In this document: positions 1-10,445 of the stretch, in pieces | Layout: every line of letters starts with the position of its first letter | Position numbering within the stretch: position 1 is the stretch's first letter | DNA from: Aliidiomarina celeris | GTDB lineage: Bacteria > Pseudomonadota > Gammaproteobacteria > Enterobacterales > Alteromonadaceae | NCBI RefSeq assembly: GCF_003316875.1 | Contig: NZ_QMIL01000009.1 | Location: 1-64,000 of the forward strand | DNA: 64,000 nt | Direction: 5' to 3' | The notes under the pieces: model-generated | The model's input: the letters and a program-made list of their open reading frames with translations, nothing else | The model's database searches: none | What the model was told of the DNA's origin: nothing | Position numbers and translations under genes: made by a program

Positions 1-239
1 ACTCAAAAGCTTCGCTAAAGTTGCCAACCGAAGTTGGTCTTTTTTGATGCCTTCTCGTGCAAGTGCCCACACAGATTACTTGGCTTGATATATTGTTAAA
101 GAACGTTGCTTCCTTCCGAAGCAGGGAAGCGAATTTTACGCTTCTCCTTGGTGAAGTCAAGTACTTGAATGATCTTTTTTGATCCCGTTCAAACCTTGTA
201 CCTTCTGAATTCTCGTTGCTCGGCGTTGCCTGACAACGG
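1..239 (-). other. rRNA operon leader (5' transcribed spacer, runs off the left edge)
   Basis: This is the transcribed leader of an rRNA operon read leftward; the 16S gene itself must lie left of base 1 and is not in the window. Read on the minus strand it carries TTCTTTAACAAT at 103-92, a close match to the boxA antitermination element of gammaproteobacterial rrn leaders (E. coli TGCTCTTTAACA). It is followed at about 80-61 by a GTGTGGGCACTT tract that is also typical of these leaders. No open reading frame here looks real. The call depends on the promoter just upstream and the boxA; the 16S gene is inferred. Confidence 0.8.
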
Positions 240-245
240 AGGCGC

Positions 246-273
246 ATTATAGAGATCTTCGAAGCGCGATCAA
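246..273 (-). promoter_or_regulatory. rRNA operon P1-type promoter
   Basis: On the minus strand there is TTGATC (273-268), a 16-base spacer and a perfect TATAAT (251-246), followed by GCGCCTCC. The TATAATGCGCC combination, with its GC-rich discriminator, is the hallmark of stringently and growth-rate controlled rRNA P1 promoters. An A/T-rich tract at about 277-295 sits where an UP element would be. pssA ends about 60 bases upstream with no clear terminator between, so some read-through from pssA is possible. Confidence 0.85.
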
Positions 274-333
274 GCCCTTTTTTGAAACTTTTTACTGACT
301 GCGCATTTTATAAACGATCTTAATCAAATGCGG

Positions 334-1161
334 CTAATCCTTGCTCGCCTTGTCGTTATTTTGCTCTGTTTTCGGTGCTGGCTTTTCGTCGGCAAAATCA
401 GCGTCACGCTCTATCGGGTCGCCAAGGATATCTTCTAACTTTAATTTCCCTGCTTTTTTCAGCGTCATAAATGGACCAGAAATTGCGTATCCTGTGAATA
501 ATGCAAATAAAACGAGCGCTGGAGCAGTAGCCACAACAACAAAGCACAACACAATAAAAAGGATGACAAGAAAGTTTACACGCCCGCGCCAATCTACATT
601 TTTAAATGAATGATACTTAAAGTTACTCACCATTAATAAGCCTGCCGCTATGGTTAGCAACGCAACCAACCAATGCACATGCTCGGGCTCTATGCCGTAA
701 CGTGCGCCCACCCATACCATTCCCGCCACAATAGCAGCAGCACTTGGAATGGCTAAACCTTGAAAGTAGTTATGGTCTGCTGTTGCATGAACCGCGTTAA
801 AACGAGCGAGCCGTAATGCACCACCAGCAACGAAAATGAAAGCGGCCAACCAGCCGAACTTGCCCAAGTCATGCAATGCCCAATTATAGGCGACCAACGC
901 GGGTGCCATACCGAAAGAAACAATATCAGCCATGCTGTCATATTCGGCGCCAAACTCACTTTGAGTATTGGTTAATCGCGCAACACGACCGTCTAAGCCG
1001 TCGAATACCATTGCGACAAAGATGGCAACTGCTGCTTGTTGAAAATTACCATTCATGGACGCTACTATCGCGAAAAACCCCGAAAATAACCCCGCGGTTG
1101 TTAACAGGTTCGGTAATAAATAGATTCCTCGCCGTGCGAGCGCATTTTGTTGATCTGGCAT
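334..1161 (-). CDS. pssA: CDP-diacylglycerol--serine O-phosphatidyltransferase
   Basis: Integral membrane enzyme that joins CDP-diacylglycerol and L-serine to make phosphatidylserine, the precursor of phosphatidylethanolamine. The CDP-alcohol phosphotransferase signature D-G-x2-A-R-x8-G-x3-D-x3-D is intact (D57, G58, A61, R62, G71, D75, D79 in a 275-residue protein). Several hydrophobic helices surround it. The acidic/lysine-rich C-terminal tail is disordered. The ATG at 1161 is chosen because GAGAG lies 5 bases upstream; an in-frame TTG at 1173 would add four residues but lacks a binding site. The gene lies between the clpB terminator and the rRNA promoter, so it probably has its own promoter in the short gap or lives on clpB read-through. 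This is the multi-span PssA type, not the E. coli peripheral PLD-type PssA. Confidence 0.93.
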   Translation of the reverse strand: MPDQQNALARRGIYLLPNLLTTAGLFSGFFAIVASMNGNFQQAAVAIFVAMVFDGLDGRVARLTNTQSEFGAEYDSMADIVSFGMAPALVAYNWALHDLGKFGWLAAFIFVAGGALRLARFNAVHATADHNYFQGLAIPSAAAIVAGMVWVGARYGIEPEHVHWLVALLTIAAGLLMVSNFKYHSFKNVDWRGRVNFLVILFIVLCFVVVATAPALVLFALFTGYAISGPFMTLKKAGKLKLEDILGDPIERDADFADEKPAPKTEQNNDKASKD

Positions 1162-1175
1162 ATAAGCTCTCAAAT

Positions 1176-1215
1176 AAAAAAGACTGTGACACCCATCAGG
1201 ATATCACAGTCTTTT
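1176..1215 (-). terminator. Rho-independent terminator after clpB
   Basis: A perfect 12-base inverted repeat (AAAAGACTGTGA at 1178-1189 with TCACAGTCTTTT at 1204-1215) lies just downstream of the clpB stop at 1240. Read on the minus strand, the second arm ends in a run of T. It separates clpB from pssA. Confidence 0.85.
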
Positions 1216-1239
1216 GGTGGAATGACAAGAGCTTCCGAA

Positions 1240-3810
1240 TTAAGCGATTGCTAATCCGCCTTCGCCACGATCAACCTTTATGGTGTCGCCTGGTTTAAAG
1301 TCTCCCGCTAAAATGCGCTGCGCAAGCGGATTCTCTAGCTCATGTTGAATAGCGCGCTTGAGCGGACGCGCACCGAACACTGGGTCGAACCCAACCTCGG
1401 CGAGTTGCGCTAGAGCCTCTTCGGTGATGTCCAGTGACAAGTCGCGTTCAGCCAAGCGTTTTATAAGTCGCTGTAATTGAATACCCGCAATTTTCTTAAT
1501 GTGCTCGCTCGCCAGTGGGTGGAATACCACAGTTTCGTCGACGCGGTTTAAAAACTCTGGGCGGAAAGATTGCGCTAACACCCCCATCACCAAGCTCTTA
1601 ATTTCGTCGTAGTCTGCACTGCCTGCCTTTTCTTGAATTAACTCTGAACCCAAGTTCGATGTCATAATAATTACGGTATTACGAAAATCGACAGTGCGGC
1701 CGTGGCCGTCGGTCAAACGCCCATCGTCTAACACTTGCAGTAAGATATTGAACACATCGGGATGTGCCTTTTCAATCTCATCTAACAAAATTACCGAATA
1801 CGGCCTACGGCGAACGGCTTCCGTGAGATAACCCCCTTCCTCGTATCCCACGTAGCCCGGAGGTGCGCCAACTAAACGCGCCACGGAATGTTTCTCCATA
1901 AACTCCGACATATCAATCCGTACCATTGCCTCTTCCGTGTCAAACATAAACCGAGCCAACGACTTACACAGCTCTGTTTTTCCTACTCCTGTTGGACCAA
2001 GGAAAAGAAACGATCCGATCGGCCGATCAGGATCGCTTAACCCTGCTCTTGATCGACGAATTGCGTTGGCCACTGAAACCACGGCTTCATGCTGGCCCAC
2101 AACCGAACTATGTAACTCATCTTCCATGCGTAATAGTTTGTCTCGCTCACCTTCCAACATGCGCGCCACAGGAATGCCTGTCCAACGTGACAATACTTCG
2201 GCGACTTCCTCTTCAGAAACCCGGTTACGCAACAAACTCATGCCTTGCATTTCTGCTTGCAGCGCTAAATCGAGCTGCTTCTCAAGTGCTGGTATGCGGC
2301 CATACTGTAATTCCGACATCCGATTAAGATCTCCGGCTCGGCGAGCAATCTCGAGATCAGTCCGCGCTTGCTCCAATTGCTCTTTAATATGTTGGTGACC
2401 CTGCAAGGCGGCTTTTTCGGAGTTCCAAATCTCTTCGAGTTCCGTATATTTCACTTCCAGCTCGTCAAGTTCTTCTTGCAGTGTATCGAGCCGTTTTTTG
2501 CTGGCCTCGTCCTTTTCCTTACTTAGTGCTTGGCGCTCTAATTTCAGTTGGATCATACGGCGCTCAAGACGGTCGAGCTCTTCTGGCTTAGAGTCGATTT
2601 GCATACGAATACTCGACGCAGCTTCATCAATAAGGTCGATAGCTTTGTCTGGCAGCTGCCGATCACTAATATATCGGTTCGATAAAGCAGCCGCCGCAAC
2701 AATTGCAGGGTCTGTGATTTCAACTGCGTGGTGAACTTCGTAGCGCTCTTTCAAGCCACGCAAAATTGCAATGGTGTCTTCAACACTCGGTTCTTCCACT
2801 AAAACCTTTTGAAAGCGTCGCTCTAGTGCTGCGTCTTTTTCAATATATTCGCGGTATTCGTCTAATGTGGTTGCACCAACGCAATGCAGTTCACCACGCG
2901 CAAGCGCGGGTTTTAGCATATTGCCAGCGTCCATCGCTCCGTCGGCTTTACCAGCCCCGACCATTGTATGCAGCTCATCAATAAAAAGAATGACCTGACC
3001 TTCTTTTTGTTGGAGTTCGTTGAGTACGGCCTTCAAGCGCTCTTCAAAATCGCCACGATATTTCGCACCCGCAAGCAATGCACCGAGGTCAAGCGAAAGA
3101 ACACGCTTGTGTTTTAAACCCTCCGGTACTTCGTTGTTCACAATGCGTTGCGCAAGCCCCTCTACAATGGCGGTTTTACCGACACCGGGTTCACCGATAA
3201 GAACAGGGTTGTTTTTCGTTCTCCGCTGTAAAACCTGAATGGTACGGCGAATTTCCTCGTCACGACCGATCACCGGATCAAGCTTGCCTTGTTCGGCGCG
3301 TTCGGTGAGGTCAATAGTGTACTTGTCCAGCGCTTGGCGCTTCTCTTCGGCATTAGGATCGTCTACTTTCTGCCCGTTACGAACTTGCTCGATGGCCGCT
3401 TCAATTTGGCTTTTTTGAATCGCACTCGCGCGAACGATATCGCCTAACTTGCCTTTGTCTTCCGTTGCAGCAAGCAAGAACATCTCGCTCGATATGTAGT
3501 CGTCTTTGCGTTTCTGTGCGTATTTGTCACAAAGGTTCAGTAAATTACCACTCGCTGACGAGAGCTGCACTTCACCACCCGTACCTTCTACCTGTGGAAG
3601 GTTGTCGAGTGCTTTCGAAAGCTCTGCGCGAAAGTTATTCACATTCACGCCCAATATTTGCAGCAACGGCCTTACCGAACCTCCTTCTTGGTTCAGTAAC
3701 GCAGTCATTAAATGCACGGGTTCGATAAATTGATGATCACGGCCAAGCGCTAAAGATTGCGCATCTGAAATGGCCTGTTGAAATTTACTTGTAAAACGGT
3801 CAAGACGCAT
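1240..3810 (-). CDS. clpB: ATP-dependent disaggregase ClpB (Hsp104 family)
   Basis: Hexameric cytosolic AAA+ chaperone that, with DnaK/DnaJ/GrpE, threads and reactivates aggregated proteins after heat stress. At 856 residues it is full length. Visible parts are an N-terminal Clp repeat domain (about 1-145), NBD1 with Walker A GEPGVGKT at 206-213, the long charged coiled-coil M domain (about 410-530) that separates ClpB from ClpA/ClpC, and NBD2 with Walker A GPTGVGKT near 605. The aromatic pore-loop motifs and the sensor/arginine region near the C-terminus are present. The ATG at 3810 has GAGGT 7 bases upstream. A sigma-32-like promoter sits in the gap to pgeF and a strong terminator follows, so clpB can be a single-gene heat-shock unit although rluD and pgeF lie co-directional upstream. 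Confidence 0.98.
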   Translation of the reverse strand: MRLDRFTSKFQQAISDAQSLALGRDHQFIEPVHLMTALLNQEGGSVRPLLQILGVNVNNFRAELSKALDNLPQVEGTGGEVQLSSASGNLLNLCDKYAQKRKDDYISSEMFLLAATEDKGKLGDIVRASAIQKSQIEAAIEQVRNGQKVDDPNAEEKRQALDKYTIDLTERAEQGKLDPVIGRDEEIRRTIQVLQRRTKNNPVLIGEPGVGKTAIVEGLAQRIVNNEVPEGLKHKRVLSLDLGALLAGAKYRGDFEERLKAVLNELQQKEGQVILFIDELHTMVGAGKADGAMDAGNMLKPALARGELHCVGATTLDEYREYIEKDAALERRFQKVLVEEPSVEDTIAILRGLKERYEVHHAVEITDPAIVAAAALSNRYISDRQLPDKAIDLIDEAASSIRMQIDSKPEELDRLERRMIQLKLERQALSKEKDEASKKRLDTLQEELDELEVKYTELEEIWNSEKAALQGHQHIKEQLEQARTDLEIARRAGDLNRMSELQYGRIPALEKQLDLALQAEMQGMSLLRNRVSEEEVAEVLSRWTGIPVARMLEGERDKLLRMEDELHSSVVGQHEAVVSVANAIRRSRAGLSDPDRPIGSFLFLGPTGVGKTELCKSLARFMFDTEEAMVRIDMSEFMEKHSVARLVGAPPGYVGYEEGGYLTEAVRRRPYSVILLDEIEKAHPDVFNILLQVLDDGRLTDGHGRTVDFRNTVIIMTSNLGSELIQEKAGSADYDEIKSLVMGVLAQSFRPEFLNRVDETVVFHPLASEHIKKIAGIQLQRLIKRLAERDLSLDITEEALAQLAEVGFDPVFGARPLKRAIQHELENPLAQRILAGDFKPGDTIKVDRGEGGLAIA

Positions 3811-3841
3811 AAGTACCTCACAATCAGTCTTTCGTATACTG

Positions 3842-3873
3842 TATATGTGGGTGCTTGTTGAACAAATATCAAG
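3842..3873 (-). promoter_or_regulatory. Candidate heat-shock (sigma-32) promoter of clpB
   Basis: On the minus strand CTTGATA (3873-3867) is followed after 15 bases by CCCACATAT, close to the sigma-32 consensus CTTGAAA-N(13-17)-CCCCATNT. It lies about 30-60 bases upstream of the clpB start, where such a promoter is expected. Confidence 0.65.
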
Positions 3874-3883
3874 CGCTGCTAAT

Positions 3884-4621
3884 CTATTCTTCGATCCAGA
3901 TCAAAGAAGCCATGCGTCCTGTAACACCGTCACGCCGGTACGAAAAAAATGAATTGGCTTGATTGAAGGTGCAGTGCTCACCGCCGGTAATATGAGTTAC
4001 ACCGTGGCGCTTTAACTCAGCGCTTACCAATGCATAGATATTAAGGAGCCAACGCGAAGGCTGAGGCGTGAAAGCAGCTTCATGGCTTTTATTTAAAGCT
4101 CTCATCGCTAACAGAACATCGTCGCCAACTTCAAAAGCACGCGGACCAATCGCTGGCCCGAGCCAAGCCTGTAGAGTATCTGCGGCCGAATCAAAATTTT
4201 GCAACGCTTGTTCAATAATGCCTTGGGCAATACTGCGCCAACCACAGTGCACAATACTAATCTCAGTGCCCTCGGCATTGGTTAAAAATAAAGGAAGGCA
4301 GTCGGCTGTTAATACCGCAAGTACAACCCCGGGGTGTTTCGTATAACTACCGTCGGCTTCGGGTATGTCACTATGCTCTAAAGCCGAAAACTGCACAATT
4401 TGCTGGCCATGCACTTGGTTAAGCCACCGTGGCGGCTGCGGCAATTTAAACTGCTGCTGCAATAGCCGCCGGTTTTCTTGCACCGCGGCGGGCAAATCAT
4501 TTACATGTGCGCCTAAGTTAAGGCTTTGAAAAGGTGCGGCACTCAAACCCCCAACTCGTGTTGTCACCAAGGCATGCACCTTTGTCGACACGGACCATTG
4601 GGGTGTGAGCACTTCAATCAT
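3884..4621 (-). CDS. pgeF: Polyphenol oxidase/laccase-domain protein PgeF (YfiH family)
   Basis: YfiH/YlmD family protein. Members bind zinc and have been described as multicopper-oxidase-like and as purine nucleoside phosphorylases/adenosine deaminases; E. coli PgeF (YfiH) has been linked to peptidoglycan precursor fidelity. The three metal ligands are visible: H71 in NQVHG, C108 in TADCLP and H125 in VHCGWR, almost the same positions as in E. coli. The start is the ATG at 4621, giving 245 residues. It overlaps the rluD stop in an ATGA arrangement, which implies translational coupling. A longer frame extends to 4696 but runs inside rluD and is not supported. The rluD-pgeF-clpB order is common in gammaproteobacteria. 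Confidence 0.92.
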   Translation of the reverse strand: MIEVLTPQWSVSTKVHALVTTRVGGLSAAPFQSLNLGAHVNDLPAAVQENRRLLQQQFKLPQPPRWLNQVHGQQIVQFSALEHSDIPEADGSYTKHPGVVLAVLTADCLPLFLTNAEGTEISIVHCGWRSIAQGIIEQALQNFDSAADTLQAWLGPAIGPRAFEVGDDVLLAMRALNKSHEAAFTPQPSRWLLNIYALVSAELKRHGVTHITGGEHCTFNQANSFFSYRRDGVTGRMASLIWIEE

Positions 4622-5583
4622 TTCTGATGCGCCTTCAGGTCTGTTTTTAATTCCGCAAGTAACGCTTGCATGTCGGCCGGTAGCACTGACGACCACGCCA
4701 TAATTTCACTGGTAATCGGGTGAGCAAACTCCAAATGGACCGCATGTAATGCTTGGCGCGGAAACTCACGCAGCATGGCCAATAATGAATCACTTGCTTG
4801 TGCTGGTGGCCGCGGACGCCCGCCGTATTGAGGATCACCAATGAGCGGATACTTAATATGCGCCATGTGCACCCGAATTTGATGCGTACGACCGCTTTCG
4901 AGGCGCAGCCGAACATGTGTATGCGCACGGAAGCGTTCAATCACTCGATAATGTGTTACCGCAGGTTTACCAGAACGCGTCACCGCCATAAGTGTGCGTT
5001 TTGACGGGTGACGCCCAATCGCTGCGTCCACTTTTCCGCCGGCGGTAAGTACTCCTGTCACCACTGCTTCATACTCACGAGTGATGTCACGCTCTTGTAA
5101 GGCGTCAACTAATCCGGTGTACGCTTCTAGCGTTTTCGCAACCACCATTAACCCACTGGTTTCTTTGTCTAGCCGGTGCACAATGCCTGCTCTTGGCAAG
5201 TTTTCTAGGCTCTGACAATGATGAAGTAAGGCATTGAGTAAGGTGCCTTGATTATTACCGGCACCCGGATGAACAACGAGCCCAGCTGGCTTTTCTAGCA
5301 CCAAGATGTGTTCGTCTTCGTACTGAATATTAAGATCTATCGCTTCCGGCTCATGCTCTACTTCAGGTTCAAGTTCAATATCAATGCTCACTTCCATGCC
5401 AGGAACAACTTTTTCCCTCGGTTTGGTGACCACTGCGCCATCTAAGGTTACTTTGCCGTCTTGAATCCAGGTTTTCATGCGCGAGCGTGAAAATTGTGGG
5501 AACATATCAGCTAAAGCTTGGTCGAAACGAAGACCTAGCGCTTCGTCGGGTACTATTGCGGTTTCGCGAACATGGTTTGTCAT
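4618..5583 (-). CDS. rluD: 23S rRNA pseudouridine(1911/1915/1917) synthase
   Basis: Converts U1911, U1915 and U1917 in helix 69 of 23S rRNA to pseudouridine, which matters for ribosome assembly and release-factor function. It has an N-terminal S4 RNA-binding domain (about 18-75) and a RluA-type catalytic domain with HRLDKETSG, where the nucleophile is D139. That is exactly the E. coli RluD numbering, and it is why I take the ATG at 5583 (321 residues) although an in-frame ATG exists at 5601. Neither start has a good ribosome binding site. Its stop overlaps the pgeF start by four bases. Divergent from bamD across a gap of about 115 bases, an arrangement conserved in many relatives. Confidence 0.95.
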   Translation of the reverse strand: MTNHVRETAIVPDEALGLRFDQALADMFPQFSRSRMKTWIQDGKVTLDGAVVTKPREKVVPGMEVSIDIELEPEVEHEPEAIDLNIQYEDEHILVLEKPAGLVVHPGAGNNQGTLLNALLHHCQSLENLPRAGIVHRLDKETSGLMVVAKTLEAYTGLVDALQERDITREYEAVVTGVLTAGGKVDAAIGRHPSKRTLMAVTRSGKPAVTHYRVIERFRAHTHVRLRLESGRTHQIRVHMAHIKYPLIGDPQYGGRPRPPAQASDSLLAMLREFPRQALHAVHLEFAHPITSEIMAWSSVLPADMQALLAELKTDLKAHQK

Positions 5584-5697
5584 AGAAGTTACGCTGTGCA
5601 TCCTCGTGTCAGTACGTTACAATTCGGGCGTTTTGTTAAGTTTAACCCGATGAGAAGAATCATCCCAGTGAAATAAGAATTAAGGTTGGATTCAGGC

Positions 5698-6426
5698 ATG
5701 AGACAAGTAGTTGCTGCCCTTTTGGTCAGCGTGTTCGTTTTGGCAGGCTGTTCTGCTAGCCCAGACGAAAAAATTGAGAGAAGTACCTTAGAAGTGATGT
5801 ATGACACGGCGCAACGTCATCTAGACGTAGGCCGGTACGCAGACGCAGCGCAAGTGCTTGAGCAAATCAACACGGCTTATCCTTTTGGTGCATACACACA
5901 ACAAGTTCAACTCGACTTAATGTTTGCGTTTTACAAGATTGCAGACCAAGACAAAGCACTCGCAACCATTGACCGTTTTTTGCAGTTAAACCCGAATCAT
6001 GCTGACCTAGACTATGTTCGCTACATGCGTGCTTTGGTTTACCAACAAGCAGAATTTAGTTTCTTTCAGAACCTCTTTAATATCGACCGTTCGGACCGTT
6101 CCACCTATTACGCAGAGCGAGCCTTCGAAGAGTTTGGAGAGTTAATTCGCCGCTACCCGAACAGCCAATATGCACCCGACGCGCGCATGCGCATGCTAGC
6201 ATTAAGCTCACGTTTAGCACGCCATGATATTGCGGTTGCAGAATATTACTTACGCCGAGAAGCATTCGTAGCGGCGGCTAATCGCGCAAAAGGAATTATT
6301 GAGTCGCACCCGCACGCTCCGGAGCAAAAGCGCGCGTTAGAAATTATGGTAGAGAGCTACACAAAACTCGGTATGGACACACTGGCGAGCGACGCACAAA
6401 GCCTACTACAAGCCTACACAAACTAA
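5698..6426 (+). CDS. bamD: Outer membrane assembly lipoprotein BamD
   Basis: Essential lipoprotein of the BAM complex that works with BamA to insert beta-barrel proteins into the outer membrane. The first 18 residues form a lipoprotein signal ending in LAGC with the lipidated Cys at 18. The rest is a helical TPR-like domain (about 30-240) matching the usual BamD length (242 residues here). The ATG at 5698 fits the signal peptide; an in-frame TTG at 5686 would place four extra polar residues ahead of it. Stands alone and rightward between leftward rluD and glnB. Confidence 0.95.
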   Translation: MRQVVAALLVSVFVLAGCSASPDEKIERSTLEVMYDTAQRHLDVGRYADAAQVLEQINTAYPFGAYTQQVQLDLMFAFYKIADQDKALATIDRFLQLNPNHADLDYVRYMRALVYQQAEFSFFQNLFNIDRSDRSTYYAERAFEEFGELIRRYPNSQYAPDARMRMLALSSRLARHDIAVAEYYLRREAFVAAANRAKGIIESHPHAPEQKRALEIMVESYTKLGMDTLASDAQSLLQAYTN

Positions 6427-6434
6427 TCATTATA

Positions 6435-6805
<371 letters not shown>

Positions 6806-6812
6806 CTACCGT

Positions 6813-8438
6813 TTAATTTAACACAGTTTTTAAATAAGCGTGGGTTATCGGCATTCGTCTATCTTTATTAAAGTTGCGGCGTGTAACCTTGGGCCCGATA
6901 GCCCCTTGCCTGCGCTTATATTCATTGCGTTCAATCAATTTAATTACATCTTTCACGCGGTGTGCTGGGTAACCCTGCGCTACCAGATCGTCAACACTCA
7001 TATCACGCTCCACATAACCGTCAATAATCTCGTCTAGCATGTCATAAGGCGGCAATGAGTCTTCGTCTTTTTGATCCGGTGCAAGCTCAGCCGACGGCGG
7101 CCGATCGATAACACGCTGCGGAATAACAATACCGTTCTGGTTACGGTAACGCGACAATGCGTACACTAAGGTTTTGGGTAGGTCTTTAATGGGCGCAAAC
7201 CCACCGCACATATCGCCGTAAAGCGTACAGTACCCGACCGCAAGCTCGCTTTTGTTGCCTGTAGTGAGCACTAACGCACCATACTTGTTCGACAGTGCCA
7301 TAAGTAAGGTGCCTCGGCAACGCGCTTGCAAATTCTCTTCGGTGGTATCGGTTTCTGTGCCCGAAAATAGCGGTGCCAACTGTGTTAGAAACGAACTCAC
7401 CATAGGTTCAATCGGCACCACGTCGAATTTACAACCTAAAATGTCAGCTTGTGCTTTGGCGTCGTCAATACTCATTTGCGCCGTATAGTTGTATGGCATC
7501 ATCACTGCACGAACACGATCTGCGCCAAGCGCGTCTGCGGCTATGGCGAGCGTAAGCGCGGAGTCAATGCCCCCCGACAGCCCAAGTAGCACTTGCCGAA
7601 AGCCGTTTTTTTCAACATAGTCACGAACAGCAAGTACCAAAGCCTGATAAAGCGCCTCATACAGTTCTGGCTCCGAAGCCAGCGACTTCGATAAAACTTC
7701 ACGTTTACGAAACCCAACCACCGCTAACGACTCACTGCAGTGCGGGAGACTCACCTTCAACTCGCCTTTGCTGTCGAGTACCAACGAGTTGCCATCAAAA
7801 ACCAGCTCGTCCTGACCACCGATGGCATTCACATACACCAAAGGTAATTCAGTTTCGTGACAACGGGCACTGAGCACCTGCATGCGTTGTGACAATTTAT
7901 ATTCTTCGTATGGCGAGGCATTTATCGAAATCAAGATATCCGCTCCCGCCTCGCGGGTTTCCCGAGCAGCTTCAGGCGACCATAAATCTTCACAAATCAG
8001 CAAACCTAATCGATGTTCGCGTAAGGTAATCACCACAGGTTCATGCCCTGCAGTAAAATAACGCTTTTCATCAAATACGCCATAATTTGGCAACATACGT
8101 TTGTGATAGCTTGCCTCTAACCGCCCATTGTGAAAGAAGCCGACGACATTAAAAATCGAATTGCCATTGTTCTCGGGGTACCCGACCAACAATGCAATGT
8201 CGCTTGCAAGCTCGCAAAGCCGTGTTTTCATCTCTTCTAGTGTTGCGTAGAGATCTGGCCGATAGAGTAAATCTTCAGGCGGGTAGCCGGTTAACGCGAG
8301 CTCAGGAAAAACAACCAAGTGCGCGCCTTGCTCCTTTGCTGCTGCAACAGCACTCTCAATCCGAGATAAGTTTCCGCGCAGGTCTCCCACTACAAAATTA
8401 ACTTGCGCTAAAGCAACGTTGAGCGTTTCGGTAACCAT
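6813..8438 (-). CDS. nadE: Glutamine-dependent NAD(+) synthetase
   Basis: Last step of NAD synthesis: amidation of nicotinic acid adenine dinucleotide with ammonia drawn from glutamine. It is the two-domain form of 541 residues. The N-terminal nitrilase-type amidase has the triad E46, K113 and C149 (LLICEDLW). The C-terminal adenylating domain has the P-loop SGGIDS at 288-293. E. coli NadE has only the second domain and uses free ammonia. The ATG at 8438 has AAGGG about 10 bases upstream. Followed by glnB, a neat pairing of glutamine use and glutamine sensing. Its placement directly after flhB, where flhA is often found, is noted separately. Confidence 0.95.
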   Translation of the reverse strand: MVTETLNVALAQVNFVVGDLRGNLSRIESAVAAAKEQGAHLVVFPELALTGYPPEDLLYRPDLYATLEEMKTRLCELASDIALLVGYPENNGNSIFNVVGFFHNGRLEASYHKRMLPNYGVFDEKRYFTAGHEPVVITLREHRLGLLICEDLWSPEAARETREAGADILISINASPYEEYKLSQRMQVLSARCHETELPLVYVNAIGGQDELVFDGNSLVLDSKGELKVSLPHCSESLAVVGFRKREVLSKSLASEPELYEALYQALVLAVRDYVEKNGFRQVLLGLSGGIDSALTLAIAADALGADRVRAVMMPYNYTAQMSIDDAKAQADILGCKFDVVPIEPMVSSFLTQLAPLFSGTETDTTEENLQARCRGTLLMALSNKYGALVLTTGNKSELAVGYCTLYGDMCGGFAPIKDLPKTLVYALSRYRNQNGIVIPQRVIDRPPSAELAPDQKDEDSLPPYDMLDEIIDGYVERDMSVDDLVAQGYPAHRVKDVIKLIERNEYKRRQGAIGPKVTRRNFNKDRRMPITHAYLKTVLN

Positions 8439-8515
8439 AGTTGTGTATCACCCTTGAACAATGAACTGAGGCAAAATGGAGCGAATCATAGCGAAAGCCC
8501 TGCCCTTGAGCAAAC

Positions 8516-9652
8516 CTATTCATCTTCCGCGTCAAACTGCATTGCCTCGGGTATCGGTAAATCTTGCGACGGTTTTTTTGGGCGTTTGCCTCGGCCACGC
8601 TTGAAGTCTCGCAATTGGTAAACATACGCGAGCACCTGCGCTACGGCCATAAACAACCCTTCTGGTATTTCATGGCCAAGCTCGGTGGTGTAATACACGG
8701 AACGTGCGAGTGGTGGGTTTTGTAAAATCGGCACATCGGCGTCCATGGCCACCTCGCGAATACGCGCAGCAATATCGTCAGTTCCCTTTGCAACCACCCG
8801 TGGAGCGGCTCTACCATTCGGATCGTACATAAGCGCAACGGCAAAGTGAGTCGGGTTGGTTACCACCACATCAGCCTTTGGCACGTCTTGCATCATCCGT
8901 TTCATCAACATAGACAGCTGCATAGAGCGCATTTTTGCTTTAACTTGCGGGTTTCCTTCCGCATTTTTACGCTCGTCTTTTACTTGTTGCTTAGTCATTT
9001 TGAGTTCTTCATGATGCTTGTGCATTTGGTACGGCACATCAATCAGCACAATCACAATTAAGGTACAAATGAGCAAAATAAAAATAAGCGCGAGGAGCTT
9101 CATCGACTCCACGTAAACATTTGGCTCTAAACCGTCAGACAACCGAATAATATTGGGAAATTGCCAACGCAATAGAAAATACGCGCCCGCAACCACAATG
9201 GCGAATTTGCCAATACTTTTCAGCAGCTCAACAAGTGCCTGTACGCCAAACATGCGCTTGAAGCCTTTTAACGGGTTCATTTTTGAAGGCTTTGGCGCAG
9301 CCGCTTGCCAGGTAAAGTTGTAACCACCAAGCAGAATATTGCCGAGAAAAGCGCCGGCAACTACAATGGCGAAAAATACCACACTCGGAAAAAACAACGC
9401 TTTGCCTACCCCAGACCAGAGGGTGAAAATCATATTTTTGTCGAACGCATCGTCGCGCTCTAACAAAAATTGCTGAGCCATAATGCTCTTTAAACCATAA
9501 CTGAGCGAGGGTGCAACCACCACCAAACCAATAGCGGCAGACAGCAACACACCTAAGGTGCCAAGCTCTTTTGAGCGGGCAATTTGGCCTTTATTCTTGG
9601 CTTCTTCTTGGCGTTTGGCCGTGGGTTCTTCTGTGCGTTCTTCGTCTGACAC
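8516..9652 (-). CDS. flhB: Flagellar type III secretion substrate-specificity switch FlhB
   Basis: Inner-membrane component of the flagellar export gate that switches from rod/hook to filament substrates after self-cleavage. It has four transmembrane segments in about 30-210 and a cytosolic domain with the autocleavage motif NPTH at 266-269. The C-terminal tail is basic then acidic. The start codon is GTG at 9652 with GGAGGG five bases upstream; an out-of-frame ATG overlaps it and is a trap for annotators. Length (378) is usual. It ends the leftward flagellar run; nadE follows instead of flhA. Confidence 0.96.
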   Translation of the reverse strand: MSDEERTEEPTAKRQEEAKNKGQIARSKELGTLGVLLSAAIGLVVVAPSLSYGLKSIMAQQFLLERDDAFDKNMIFTLWSGVGKALFFPSVVFFAIVVAGAFLGNILLGGYNFTWQAAAPKPSKMNPLKGFKRMFGVQALVELLKSIGKFAIVVAGAYFLLRWQFPNIIRLSDGLEPNVYVESMKLLALIFILLICTLIVIVLIDVPYQMHKHHEELKMTKQQVKDERKNAEGNPQVKAKMRSMQLSMLMKRMMQDVPKADVVVTNPTHFAVALMYDPNGRAAPRVVAKGTDDIAARIREVAMDADVPILQNPPLARSVYYTTELGHEIPEGLFMAVAQVLAYVYQLRDFKRGRGKRPKKPSQDLPIPEAMQFDAEDE

Positions 9653-9662
9653 ATTTCCCTCC

Positions 9663-10445
9663 TTAGCACTGGCCGCCGAGAACGAAACAGAGTGCTTCTA
9701 CACCACTGCCCCAAAGTTTGTCGAAATGGCGTACAAAATTCCCCATGGTAAGCCACAAAATCAAAAGCCCAGACACCAGCTTAATAGGAAAGCCAATGGT
9801 AAAAATATTTAGCTGCGGTGCCGCCCGCGTCATAATGCCGAAGGCAAGGCTCATGGTCATAATCGCGATAACCGCCGACAGCGCAAAAGTAAGCCCAGCT
9901 CGAAACATGTTCGCGCCCCACATTGCCACATAGTACATAGCATCTACGTCGGGGCCACGCTGCCCAATGGGAATGGCATCGAAACTCAGTACCACAATTC
10001 GAATCATGGTGAGATGGCCGTCGAAGGCGAGGAACATTAACGTAGCAAGCATTAAATAGAATTGACCCAACACCGGCACTTGCTGCCCAGATCCCGGGTC
10101 CACCATCGAGGCGAAACCTAGGCCAATTTGCATACCCAGAATTTGTCCTGCAACAGAAAAGGTGTGAATCACCATCAACGAGATAATACCCAATAACATA
10201 CCAATGGTGATTTGATGTACGGTAACCAGCATACCGGCAGGCGATACAGTTTCGAAAGGTACATCGATCGGAGGGAGCACGGGAGCTATCGCCATAGTGA
10301 TTGCCACCGCGGCAAACAGCTTAATACGAGTGGGAATAGTACGGCCCGAGAAAATTGCCATGGTTACGAACATACCAGCAACACGAGTGAACGGCCAAAA
10401 GTGCTGCGCTAACCATTGTAAAATCGTGTCGAGTTGAACGTCCAT
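9663..10445 (-). CDS. fliR: Flagellar export gate protein FliR
   Basis: Polytopic membrane protein that, with FliP and FliQ, forms the helical export gate inside the MS ring. The 260 residues contain about six hydrophobic segments and the family-typical central region with P-G-S-G-Q around the middle of the chain. Its ATG overlaps the fliQ stop by one base (TAATG), and flhB follows ten bases later, so all three are translated from one message. Confidence 0.95.
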   Translation of the reverse strand: MDVQLDTILQWLAQHFWPFTRVAGMFVTMAIFSGRTIPTRIKLFAAVAITMAIAPVLPPIDVPFETVSPAGMLVTVHQITIGMLLGIISLMVIHTFSVAGQILGMQIGLGFASMVDPGSGQQVPVLGQFYLMLATLMFLAFDGHLTMIRIVVLSFDAIPIGQRGPDVDAMYYVAMWGANMFRAGLTFALSAVIAIMTMSLAFGIMTRAAPQLNIFTIGFPIKLVSGLLILWLTMGNFVRHFDKLWGSGVEALCFVLGGQC

